The notes under the pieces were generated by a model. The model saw only the letters and a list, made by a program, of their open reading frames with translations, ran no database searches and was not told the DNA's origin. From Brevundimonas sp. EYE_349 (GTDB taxonomy: Bacteria > Pseudomonadota > Alphaproteobacteria > Caulobacterales > Caulobacteraceae), in contig NZ_JAHXPB010000005.1 of assembly GCF_023147505.1 (NCBI RefSeq), positions 62,001-126,000 of the forward strand: a stretch of 64,000 nt of DNA, written 5' to 3'. The translations under genes were made by a program, and so were the position numbers. Positions 32,645 through 39,348 of the stretch are shown here, one piece after another (within the stretch, counting starts at the first letter, position 1; each line of letters opens with the position of its first letter).

Positions 32645-32647
32645 CCG

Positions 32648-33967
32648 CTACGCTCGACGCCCGATCAGGGCTTCGCGCATGGCGGATATCTTGACGTCGG
32701 TCTCCGCCTCTTCTGCGGCCGGATCGCTGTCTGCGACGATGCCGGCGCCGGCCAGGGTCCGGTAGCGCCACACGCCGTCCGTCCGCACGAACCCGGCCGT
32801 GCGGATCAGGACCGAGGCGGTCATCGATCCCCCCTCCCCGATCAGGAACAGCGATCCGCACCAGGGTCCGCGCGGCGGTTCGTGGGCGGCGATCACCTTC
32901 ATCGCCTGGTGTTTGGGCGCGCCGGTGATCGAGCCGGGTGGGAAGGTCGCCTCCAACAGCTCCGCCGCGCCAGCCCCGACACGCGCCGTTCCCGTCACGG
33001 TCGACACCAGATGATGCACGGTCGGGTGCCGCTCGACCGCGAACAGGGCCTCCACCTGCACCGACCCCGGCTCGGACGCCCGCGCCAGATCGTTGCGCAT
33101 CAGGTCCACGATCATCAGGTTCTCGGCCCGGTCCTTGGCACTGGCCAGCAGGTCGGCGGCCAGGGCGGCGTCGCGCGCCGGATCGGGGTCGCGCGGCCGG
33201 GTGCCCTTGATCGGCCGGGCCTCGATCCGCCGGCTGGCCGCGTCGAAGCTCAGGAACAGTTCGGGCGAGTTGGACACCAGCGCCCGATCGCCGATCCGCC
33301 AATAGGCGCCGAAGGGCGAAGCCCGGTCCTGCTGCAACCGCATGAAGACCTCGAACGGATCGGCATGCGGCTTCAGCCGTCCCGACCAGGCGCGCGCCAC
33401 ATTGGCCTGGAACAGCTCGCCCGCCGCGATCCGATCCACCACATCCGCCACCGCCGCGCGATAGGCTTCGGGCGGCGCCTCGGCGGAAAAGGTTTCGGCA
33501 GGCGCCCCGGGCGATGCGACGGATCGGGCTGTGGCCAACCAGGCCAGCGCGCGATCCGCCGCCGCCTCGGCCTGCAAGGTCGTCGCCCCTCGCCCGGTCG
33601 CCTGGACCCAGCGCGCCTGGTGATCGAAGGTCAGCATCGCGGGATAGCGGGCCAGCATCAGGTCCGGCCAGACGGCCTCACGCCGTCCCGTCGCCGCCCG
33701 CGCGCCGGCGTCATAGGCCGCCAGGCCCACCGTCCCCGCCGAGAACGCGGGGTCGCGCAAGGCATCGAAAAGGGCCGCCACTCCAAGCGGTCCAACCTGG
33801 ACCATGTCCGGCTGAACCGCGACGTGCGACCAGCGTTCGTTTGATCCCCCGCCGGAAATCAAGGCCAGCAGCCCGTCGCCGCCGTCCGCCGCCAGTCCCG
33901 CCGCCACCATCACCGGCTCGACCCAGGCGGCGTCGCGCACCACTCGATGGCTCAGCACATCGCTCAC
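32648..33967 (-). CDS. pabB: Aminodeoxychorismate synthase component I
   Basis: A 439-aa chorismate-utilising enzyme. The active site segment RIEARPIKGTRPRDPD has the Lys of PIKGT that marks PabB-type enzymes, in contrast to the Ala of anthranilate synthase. HHLVSTVTGTAR, FPPGSITGAPKHQAM and YRTLAGAGIVADSDP are further family motifs. It makes 4-amino-4-deoxychorismate for folate. No PabC fusion is present. The stop of the phosphatase gene overlaps its ATG by 4 nt. Confidence 0.94.
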   Translation of the reverse strand: MSDVLSHRVVRDAAWVEPVMVAAGLAADGGDGLLALISGGGSNERWSHVAVQPDMVQVGPLGVAALFDALRDPAFSAGTVGLAAYDAGARAATGRREAVWPDLMLARYPAMLTFDHQARWVQATGRGATTLQAEAAADRALAWLATARSVASPGAPAETFSAEAPPEAYRAAVADVVDRIAAGELFQANVARAWSGRLKPHADPFEVFMRLQQDRASPFGAYWRIGDRALVSNSPELFLSFDAASRRIEARPIKGTRPRDPDPARDAALAADLLASAKDRAENLMIVDLMRNDLARASEPGSVQVEALFAVERHPTVHHLVSTVTGTARVGAGAAELLEATFPPGSITGAPKHQAMKVIAAHEPPRGPWCGSLFLIGEGGSMTASVLIRTAGFVRTDGVWRYRTLAGAGIVADSDPAAEEAETDVKISAMREALIGRRA

Positions 33968-34743
33968 GCCGACAGCCGCTCCACGATCCGGTCGCGGCGC
34001 GCGGCGTCGACCTCCAGCGCATCACGCAAATAAGCCTCGACCGAGCCATGTCGCGCCTCGACCTCGGCCAGGGCCGCGTCCAGATAGGCGGCCTCGACGC
34101 CCAGGAAGGCCACCACCGCATCGTCGGCGGCGACGCGGCCGGTCATCTTCTGCAGCTGCCGCGCGATCGACGGCGCCCGTCCGGCCAGGTCCACCGCCGC
34201 ATTGGTCAGCAGATAGTCCTCGACCATGTCGTCGCGCGACACGCCCAGCAGATGATGGGTCAGAGCGGCCAGGAACCCCGTCCGATCCTTGCCCGCCGCA
34301 CAGTGGATCAGCACAGGTCGGTCCTGATCGGCCAGGGCCTGGAAATAGCGGCTGAATACATCCCTGTGCGCCGGATCGAACGGCAGGCGGCGATAGGTGT
34401 CCTGCATGAACCGCCGGCCGGACGCCGGCGTCAGGTCCTGGGTCTTCAGAAAGGTGATGTGGGGCGCCTCCACCCCGTCGTCGATCCCGCCCTCGATCAC
34501 CCGGCCCGACCAGCCGTCCGGACGGCGCGACGGCTGGTCGCGACGCTCGCCGGGCCGACGCAGATCGACCACCGCGCCGATATCCAGAGCGCCCAGCCGC
34601 TCCAGATCCGCCGCGCTCGCCCGCGCATGGTGGGCGGAACGGAACAGATGGCCGGGCCGTAGCCGGCGCCCCGCCGCCGTGGCGTAGTCGCCATAGTCGC
34701 GAAAGTTGTCGATGGCCTCGAAGGCGTGAAGGCGGTCGCTCAT
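33964..34743 (-). CDS. Tyrosine-protein phosphatase (Y_phosphatase3 family)
   Basis: A 259-aa protein. NFRDYGDYATAAGRRLRPGHLFRSAHHA at the N-terminus is the NFRD/RxGxLFRS pattern of this family, and the catalytic P-loop is HCAAGKDRTGFL (Cys-x5-Arg). GAVVDLRRPGERRD adds the conserved Asp-Leu-Arg. Members dephosphorylate phosphotyrosine or phosphoinositides; the substrate is unknown. Start at 34743. Confidence 0.92.
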   Translation of the reverse strand: MSDRLHAFEAIDNFRDYGDYATAAGRRLRPGHLFRSAHHARASAADLERLGALDIGAVVDLRRPGERRDQPSRRPDGWSGRVIEGGIDDGVEAPHITFLKTQDLTPASGRRFMQDTYRRLPFDPAHRDVFSRYFQALADQDRPVLIHCAAGKDRTGFLAALTHHLLGVSRDDMVEDYLLTNAAVDLAGRAPSIARQLQKMTGRVAADDAVVAFLGVEAAYLDAALAEVEARHGSVEAYLRDALEVDAARRDRIVERLSA

Positions 34744-34764
34744 GCGCCGCCTTCTACCCTGTTT

Positions 34765-35067
34765 TCACCGCGCGGGCAGCAGGTCCGCCATCGCATCCAG
34801 ATAGGCCACGAAGGCGGCGCGGCCTTCCTCGGTCAGACTGGCCTCCGTCAGGGGCTTTCGACCCCTGAAGCTTTTGGTCATGGCGACGAACCCCGCCTCC
34901 TCCAGCTTGCGCAGATGGACCGACAGATTGCCGTCCGTGGTCTGCAGTCGCGCCTTCAGCGTAGCGAAATCCGCCGTGTCGGCCCCCGAAAGAAAGGCCA
35001 TGATCCCCAGGCGGATGCGCCCATGAATGACCTCGTCGATACGGCCGATGTCGAAATCGTCCGCCAT
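34765..35067 (-). CDS. Winged-helix transcriptional regulator
   Basis: A 100-aa protein with a single winged helix of the HTH_34/MarR-like type: HGRIRLGIMAFLSG, FATLKARLQTTDGNLSVHLR (recognition helix) and AMTKSFRGRKPLTEASLTEEG (wing). It follows the membrane protein gene by 2 nt and probably controls that pair. The palindrome at 35736-35754 upstream of the operon is the probable operator. Confidence 0.9.
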   Translation of the reverse strand: MADDFDIGRIDEVIHGRIRLGIMAFLSGADTADFATLKARLQTTDGNLSVHLRKLEEAGFVAMTKSFRGRKPLTEASLTEEGRAAFVAYLDAMADLLPAR

Positions 35068-35069
35068 GC

Positions 35070-35693
35070 TCAGACGCTCTCCGCCGGTTCCTGGCGCATG
35101 AGGATCAGGCCGGGAACCAGGGCGACAGCGATCAAAATGGCGGCGAACACCAGATAGATCAGCGGGCTGTCGATGAACCAGGCCACCGCCACGGCGCCGA
35201 CGTAGGCGCAGATCGCCGTCATCGACATCCAGCGCGTGCGCGTCATGGCCGCGCCGATCATCCAGGCCGAGCCATAGGCGACCAGCACCGCCGTCGGCAT
35301 CACCGCCATCCACGACCAGTTTCCGGTTTTCACAGACAGGGCGACCAGGGCCAGCCAGGTGACGAAGATGCCGTAACCGACCGCCTCCCACGCCGATCCG
35401 ACCGCCTTGTTGCCGGCGGAATTGAAGCCGGACTTCTTCTTGATGCGGCCGATCAGAACGGTCAGGGCGACGGCGAACACCGCCCCCGCGACGACCCAGA
35501 TCCATAGCTGCGACCATGAGTTCAGCCTGACCAAGCCCGATTGAACGGCCCATTGGATCAGGCTGGTCGATCCGTACACGACGGCGGCCGTGACCAGGAT
35601 CGGTCCCGCCAACAGGGGCGCGTGGCGCCCCTCGTGCGCCAGGCTGCGCATATAGGCGATATCGTCGTGAATGGCCTGGGTGTCGCGGGTCAT
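35070..35693 (-). CDS. Four- to six-helix membrane protein, paired with the HTH regulator
   Basis: A 207-aa integral membrane protein. After a hydrophilic N-terminus (TRDTQAIHDDIAYMRSLAHE) it has several helices, for example LLAGPILVTAAVVYGSTSLI, WIWVVAGAVFAVALTVLIG and the last IYLVFAAILIAVALVPGLIL. The ordering, membrane protein then winged-helix gene, is a common two-gene unit in alphaproteobacteria. Function unknown. The start has GGGAGGAAACC upstream. Confidence 0.82.
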   Translation of the reverse strand: MTRDTQAIHDDIAYMRSLAHEGRHAPLLAGPILVTAAVVYGSTSLIQWAVQSGLVRLNSWSQLWIWVVAGAVFAVALTVLIGRIKKKSGFNSAGNKAVGSAWEAVGYGIFVTWLALVALSVKTGNWSWMAVMPTAVLVAYGSAWMIGAAMTRTRWMSMTAICAYVGAVAVAWFIDSPLIYLVFAAILIAVALVPGLILMRQEPAESV

Positions 35694-35735
35694 GTTGGTT
35701 TCCTCCCAAAAATCGATGAGAGAAAATCAGCCATA

Positions 35736-35754
35736 AACTTTGTGATGTAAAGTT
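35736..35754. promoter_or_regulatory. Palindromic operator upstream of the membrane-protein/regulator operon
   Basis: AACTTTGTGATGTAAAGTT contains perfect 6-bp arms AACTTT (35736-35741) and AAAGTT (35749-35754) with a 7-nt spacer, in an AT-rich stretch 43 nt before the start at 35693. A 19-bp dyad is right for a winged-helix dimer. Autoregulation by the gene at 34765 is inference. Confidence 0.6.
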
Positions 35755-35782
35755 CTTTTTATAGCCTGACGGCCGAGCCATG

Positions 35783-35813
35783 AAAAAGGGGACGAAGCCG
35801 AAGCCTCGTCCCC
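35783..35813 (-). terminator. Rho-independent terminator after the DUF1328 gene
   Basis: An 8-bp stem GGGGACGA (35788-35795) and TCGTCCCC (35806-35813) with internal GC pairing, followed on the minus strand by five T (35787-35783). It lies just downstream of the DUF1328 stop and upstream of the next transcription unit. Confidence 0.82.
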
Positions 35814-35836
35814 TGATTTCCGATCGGTCGCGCCCC

Positions 35837-36019
35837 TTATAGTCGGGGCGTGCCGCCGCGTCCGCGAAGTCCGCCGGCCACCAGGGCGATGACGAACAGG
35901 ATGATGGCGACGACGGCGACGAATTTGGCGATTTCGAACGAGAAGTTCGCAATGCCGCCGAAGCCGAGAACGGCCGCGACCAAGGCCACGACCAGGAAGA
36001 TAATTGCCCAGCGCATCAT
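35837..36019 (-). CDS. DUF1328 family small membrane protein
   Basis: A 60-aa protein with two transmembrane helices (AIIFLVVALVAAVLGFGGIA and VAVVAIILFVIALVAGGL) and the YtjA/DUF1328 signature WAIIFLVVAL plus GGIAN. In alphaproteobacteria such proteins are commonly induced by general stress. A perfect EcfG promoter lies 67 nt upstream (36086-36110), supporting this. The function is unknown. Confidence 0.93.
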   Translation of the reverse strand: MMRWAIIFLVVALVAAVLGFGGIANFSFEIAKFVAVVAIILFVIALVAGGLRGRGGTPRL

Positions 36020-36085
36020 GGGTTTAGCTCTCCTGAGTTGATGTTGCCGTCGGCGACCCTAGAGCCCTCGTCGGTCCGTTGCATC

Positions 36086-36110
36086 AACGTCGTGGCGTCT
36101 TGGCCGTTCC
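36086..36110 (-). promoter_or_regulatory. EcfG general-stress promoter (exact match)
   Basis: On the minus strand GGAAC (36110-36106), 16 nt, CGTT (36089-36086) match the GGAAC-N16/17-CGTT consensus exactly. It is oriented toward the DUF1328 gene, 67 nt from its start. Confidence 0.72.
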
Positions 36111-36130
36111 CTCGTCTGCTGAGATTCCCA

Positions 36131-36541
36131 TCAGCGGCGGCGACGGCGCGAATAGCCGCCCTGATCCATCTTGCGGTCCGCGACCATGCTGGCGACGATG
36201 GCCGCGAGGGCCGGATTGCGCAGCAGCAGGAAGGCGGCGCCCAGACCGCCCACAGCGCCCACGATGGGGCGTTCGCGAACGATGTGGATTACCTTACCCA
36301 GCAGGCCGGACGGTTCTTCATCCTCATCGTCCTCCTCGTCGTTCCCGCTGCGCAGGAAGACCAGGATCACGATCAGGGCGACCACGGCGAACAGGCCGAA
36401 GGTGACGGCGGCGGCGCCCAGCGGCGTCAGCTTGAGGCTTAGCGCATAGAAGATCGAAAGCCCCAGGAAGATGACGGCCAGGAAGGCGCTGGCCGCGACG
36501 ACGGCGGTCGCGACCAGCTTTTTGACGAGACCCTTGAACAT
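36131..36541 (-). CDS. Phage-holin-superfamily-like membrane protein
   Basis: A 136-aa protein with two N-terminal helices (VATAVVAASAFLAVIFLGLSIFYAL and AAVTFGLFAVVALIVILVFL). An acidic loop (NDEEDDEDEEP) follows, then a third hydrophobic segment (VGAVGGLGAAFLLL) and a basic tail (RRRRR). This matches the putative Actinobacterial-type holin family PF07332 that is common outside phages. It starts at 36541, 1 nt overlapping the preceding gene (TGATG). Role in envelope stress is inferred from the partner and the promoter. Confidence 0.78.
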   Translation of the reverse strand: MFKGLVKKLVATAVVAASAFLAVIFLGLSIFYALSLKLTPLGAAAVTFGLFAVVALIVILVFLRSGNDEEDDEDEEPSGLLGKVIHIVRERPIVGAVGGLGAAFLLLRNPALAAIVASMVADRKMDQGGYSRRRRR

Positions 36542-36885
36542 CAGCGGCGACGACCGGCCAGCAGCATCCCCAGGATGACGCCGACGCCCAGGGCCACGGC
36601 GGTCGATTGCAGCGGACGCTCCTGCACCCGCTCGACCACATAGCGCTGCGCCTCGTCCAGACGTTCGGCGGCGTCGTCGTAATATTCGCGGCCCCGGGTG
36701 CGGGCGGTGTCGTAATAACCGCGCGCCTGTTCGCGCACCTCGTCGCCCTTGGCGCGCAGCTTGGCCTCGGCCTCGGCGGCCTTTTCGCGTAGGCGCTGGG
36801 TTTCTTCGCGGGCGCCGGTCTTCAGATCCTCCTTGAGGGTCTTCAGGTCGGCCTTGATGTCTTCTCGGGCCTTGGTGCTGGCCAT
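36541..36885 (-). CDS. DUF883 (ElaB/YqjD-like) protein
   Basis: A 114-aa protein beginning MASTKAREDIKADLKTLKED. It has a long amphipathic, Lys/Glu-rich helix (about 1-75) and a C-terminal membrane anchor (STAVALGVGVILGMLLAGRRR), the pattern of the ElaB/YqjD ribosome-associated membrane proteins. The start ATG has GGAG at 7-nt spacing; the longer frame from 36993 is not used. An exact EcfG promoter is upstream, and the holin-like gene follows in the same operon. Confidence 0.88.
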   Translation of the reverse strand: MASTKAREDIKADLKTLKEDLKTGAREETQRLREKAAEAEAKLRAKGDEVREQARGYYDTARTRGREYYDDAAERLDEAQRYVVERVQERPLQSTAVALGVGVILGMLLAGRRR

Positions 36886-36938
36886 GATGCGCGCTCCGTT
36901 GAAAGCTTGACGGTAGAGAATAGAGAACCCCGTATTGC

Positions 36939-36963
36939 AACGCCACTCCCCTGACGAGGTTCC
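36939..36963 (-). promoter_or_regulatory. EcfG general-stress promoter (exact match)
   Basis: On the minus strand GGAAC (36963-36959), 16 nt, CGTT (36942-36939) match the consensus exactly. It is 54 nt from the DUF883 start at 36885 and transcribes toward it. Confidence 0.75.
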
Positions 36964-37034
36964 CGTCGCTCGATCCGCGCGGCGCTTGCGCAAGCCTCTC
37001 GTCAGCCTCCGACCGGCGGATTAAGAACGAGACC

Positions 37035-37703
37035 ATGACCCAATGGCTGTTCCCGCCCCGCCCCACGCCGTCCCTGCCCATCGTCGGCCATGACGCGCGG
37101 TTTCCCGTGCGCCGCATCCTGTGCGTCGGCCAGAACTACGCCGCCCATGCGCGCGAAATGGGATCGGACCCGGACAAGCAGACGCCCTTCTTCTTCTCCA
37201 AGCCCGGCGACGCCCTGGTGTCGGACGGTGCGGACCCGGCCTATCCGTCGGCGACCGAAAACCTTCATTACGAGGCCGAACTGGTCGCCGCCATCGGCCC
37301 CAGGGAAGACGGCCTGATTGGCGTCGTGGGCTGGGCGGTCGGCTGCGACCTGACGCGCCGTGACCTGCAGGCCGAGGCCAAGAAGACCGGCCGCCCCTGG
37401 GACGCCGCCAAGGGGTTCGACCAGTCGGCGCCGTGCGGCCCCGTCACCCTTGGCGACCTGCCGGATCCCGCGGGCGCCATACGCCTGACCGTCAATGGCG
37501 AGGTCAAACAGGACAGCGTTCTGGACGACATGATCCTGAACCCTGATCGCATCGTCGAGGCGGCCGGCGCCCTGTGGTCGCTTCAGCCCGGCGATCTGAT
37601 CTTCACCGGCACGCCGTCCGGCGTCGGCCCCGTCAAGCCGGGCGACCAGGTCGTCGTCACCATCGCCGGGCTGGAGACCCTGCGTTTCGAGGTTCAGCCG
37701 TGA
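37035..37703 (+). CDS. Fumarylacetoacetate hydrolase family protein
   Basis: A 222-aa enzyme of the FAH superfamily. The metal site motifs are ENLHYEAELVAAIG (Glu pair), GWAVGCDLTRRDLQ (Asp), and the active Lys region KGFDQSAPCGP, with GTPSGVGPVKPGD closing the domain. The short size fits fumarylpyruvate hydrolase or similar enzymes. The next gene encodes maleylacetoacetate/maleylpyruvate isomerase, which fits ring-cleavage product breakdown in tyrosine or gentisate catabolism. Confidence 0.92.
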   Translation: MTQWLFPPRPTPSLPIVGHDARFPVRRILCVGQNYAAHAREMGSDPDKQTPFFFSKPGDALVSDGADPAYPSATENLHYEAELVAAIGPREDGLIGVVGWAVGCDLTRRDLQAEAKKTGRPWDAAKGFDQSAPCGPVTLGDLPDPAGAIRLTVNGEVKQDSVLDDMILNPDRIVEAAGALWSLQPGDLIFTGTPSGVGPVKPGDQVVVTIAGLETLRFEVQP

Positions 37704-38332
37704 TCCTGCATGGCTACTGGCGCTCTGGGGCCAGCTACCGGGTGCGGATCGCCCTGGCGTTGAAGGGCGTCGGCTACAACCTGGCGGCCCACGACCTGAG
37801 GAAGGGCGAACAGAAGACGCCGGACTATCTGGCCCTGAACCCCCAAGGCATGGTGCCGGCTCTGCAGGACGGCGACCGCGTCCTGATCCAGAGCCCGGCC
37901 ATTCTGGAGTGGCTGGAGGAGACCCATCCCGCCCCGGCGCTGCTGCCGGCCGCCCCCGACGACCGCGCCGTGGTGCGCGCCATGTGCGCCCTGATCGGCT
38001 GCGACATCCATCCGCTGAACAATCTGCGGGTGCTGAAGGCTTTGCGGGCCGAGTTCGGCGCCGACCAGGCCGCGATCGACGCCTGGGCCGCCGGTTGGAT
38101 CGCGCCTGGCTTCGACGCGCTTCAGGCCCTGGTCGCCCGCCATGGCGCGGGTTGGTGCTTCGGCGACGCCCCAACCCTGGCGGACTGCTATCTGATCCCG
38201 CAAATCTATTCGGCCCGCCGATTCAACATGGACCTGTCGCCCTGGCCCGGTCTTCTGGCCATAGATATCCAGGCGCTGGACCACCCCGCCTTCCACGCCG
38301 CCCACCCGGATCGCCAGCCCGACGCCGACTGA
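37700..38332 (+). CDS. maiA: Maleylacetoacetate (or maleylpyruvate) isomerase, GST zeta class
   Basis: A 210-aa glutathione S-transferase-like protein. The zeta-class motif SSCX(W/H)RVRIAL appears as LHGYWRSGASYRVRIALALK, followed by LNPQGMVPALQDGD and SPAILEWLEE, where glutathione binds. The C-terminal domain includes FGDAPTLADCYLIPQI. The GTG start overlaps the FAH stop by 4 nt (GTGA), so the two steps are coupled. In zeta enzymes the first Ser-Ser-Cys is catalytic; here RSGAS replaces it. Confidence 0.9.
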   Translation: MILHGYWRSGASYRVRIALALKGVGYNLAAHDLRKGEQKTPDYLALNPQGMVPALQDGDRVLIQSPAILEWLEETHPAPALLPAAPDDRAVVRAMCALIGCDIHPLNNLRVLKALRAEFGADQAAIDAWAAGWIAPGFDALQALVARHGAGWCFGDAPTLADCYLIPQIYSARRFNMDLSPWPGLLAIDIQALDHPAFHAAHPDRQPDAD

Positions 38333-38427
38333 AAACACCGGCGCCGACGCATATCAGCGGTGGATAAGTAGGGTTCGCTTAAGGTCTCGCTCAGCGTCCC
38401 TTAAGCATTGCGCGTCAAAGTGCGGGG

Positions 38428-39348
38428 GTGTCGTATTCCCCCGCCACACCTTCGGCGTCGTCGCCCATCCATCGCCTGGCCTTGGCCGTGGTGACCGCGC
38501 CCGAGCGCGCGCCGGGCGCTTTCATGAGCGCCCCGTCCGGCGCGCGCGAGGATGCGATGCGGTTCCTGCTGCAGACCGGGGCGGATGCGGGCGTCAAACT
38601 GATCGCCACCCGGCCCGATGGCGACGGCGAACGGCTGCTGGGCCAGGCCTGGCCCTTTCCCTCGCCCTTCCAGGTCACGGTTCGCACCGTGGCCCTGAGC
38701 GAAGGTCTCGATCGGGTCGAGGCGCGCGCTCGCCGCTCGCTGGAGCGGATGGGTCTGCCGCGCGGCGACGTCCTTCTGATCTTTAACGCCGCCGATCTGG
38801 CCGGCGCCGAGGGCCGGGCCCTGTGGGATCGCGCGCGCAATCTGAAGGATCGCGGCCTGTTCCGCCGCATCGGTTTCTGCGCCGCGATCGAGGACGGTCC
38901 CGCCCTTCTGGCGCGCCGCCTGGAGGCCGACGTCGTCCAGGTGCCGTGCAGCCTGCTGGATCAGCGCGCGGCCCAGGACGGCGTGTTGGAGGCCATCGCC
39001 GACACTGGCGCCAGCGTGCATCTGTCGTCCGTCTTCGCCGACGGCCTGCTGTTCGCAGGAGGCGAGGACCTGCCGCCCGAGCTGGCCAGCCACGCCCAGG
39101 CCCTGTCGCGCACGCGCCGACGTCTGGCCGAGCAACGCTGCGACCCCATGCAGGCCGCCCTGGCCTACGCCCTGTCGCTGAAAGGCGTGGACAAGGTGGT
39201 GGCCAGCGTCGCCTCGGCCGCCGAACTGCGCGCCATCCTGGCCGCCGCCCACGCGCCCTGCCCCAACCTGGACTGGTCAGCCCTGGCGCTTGCGGCGCCG
39301 GCGGCCTTCGCCGCCGACGCCCGCGCCCGGATCAGTAGCGCAGCCTGA
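38428..39348 (+). CDS. Aldo/keto reductase family protein
   Basis: A 306-aa protein with the TIM-barrel outline of aldo/keto reductases: SLERMGLPRGDVLLIFNAAD resembles the (S)LxRLxxDxxDLxxxH segment, VVQVPCSLLDQRAAQDGVLE matches the QxxYSxLxR-like strand, and ALAYALSLKGVDKVVASVAS is the late NADP-binding region. The canonical DxxxxYG catalytic motif is not obvious, so it may be non-enzymatic or divergent. GTG start at 38428. Function unknown. Confidence 0.72.
   Translation: MSYSPATPSASSPIHRLALAVVTAPERAPGAFMSAPSGAREDAMRFLLQTGADAGVKLIATRPDGDGERLLGQAWPFPSPFQVTVRTVALSEGLDRVEARARRSLERMGLPRGDVLLIFNAADLAGAEGRALWDRARNLKDRGLFRRIGFCAAIEDGPALLARRLEADVVQVPCSLLDQRAAQDGVLEAIADTGASVHLSSVFADGLLFAGGEDLPPELASHAQALSRTRRRLAEQRCDPMQAALAYALSLKGVDKVVASVASAAELRAILAAAHAPCPNLDWSALALAAPAAFAADARARISSAA

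Noticed and set aside
36131..36541. Prophage remnant suggested by a holin-like protein
   Set aside because: No other phage genes are nearby, and this family is common in chromosomes; the gene is in a stress operon with a DUF883 protein.
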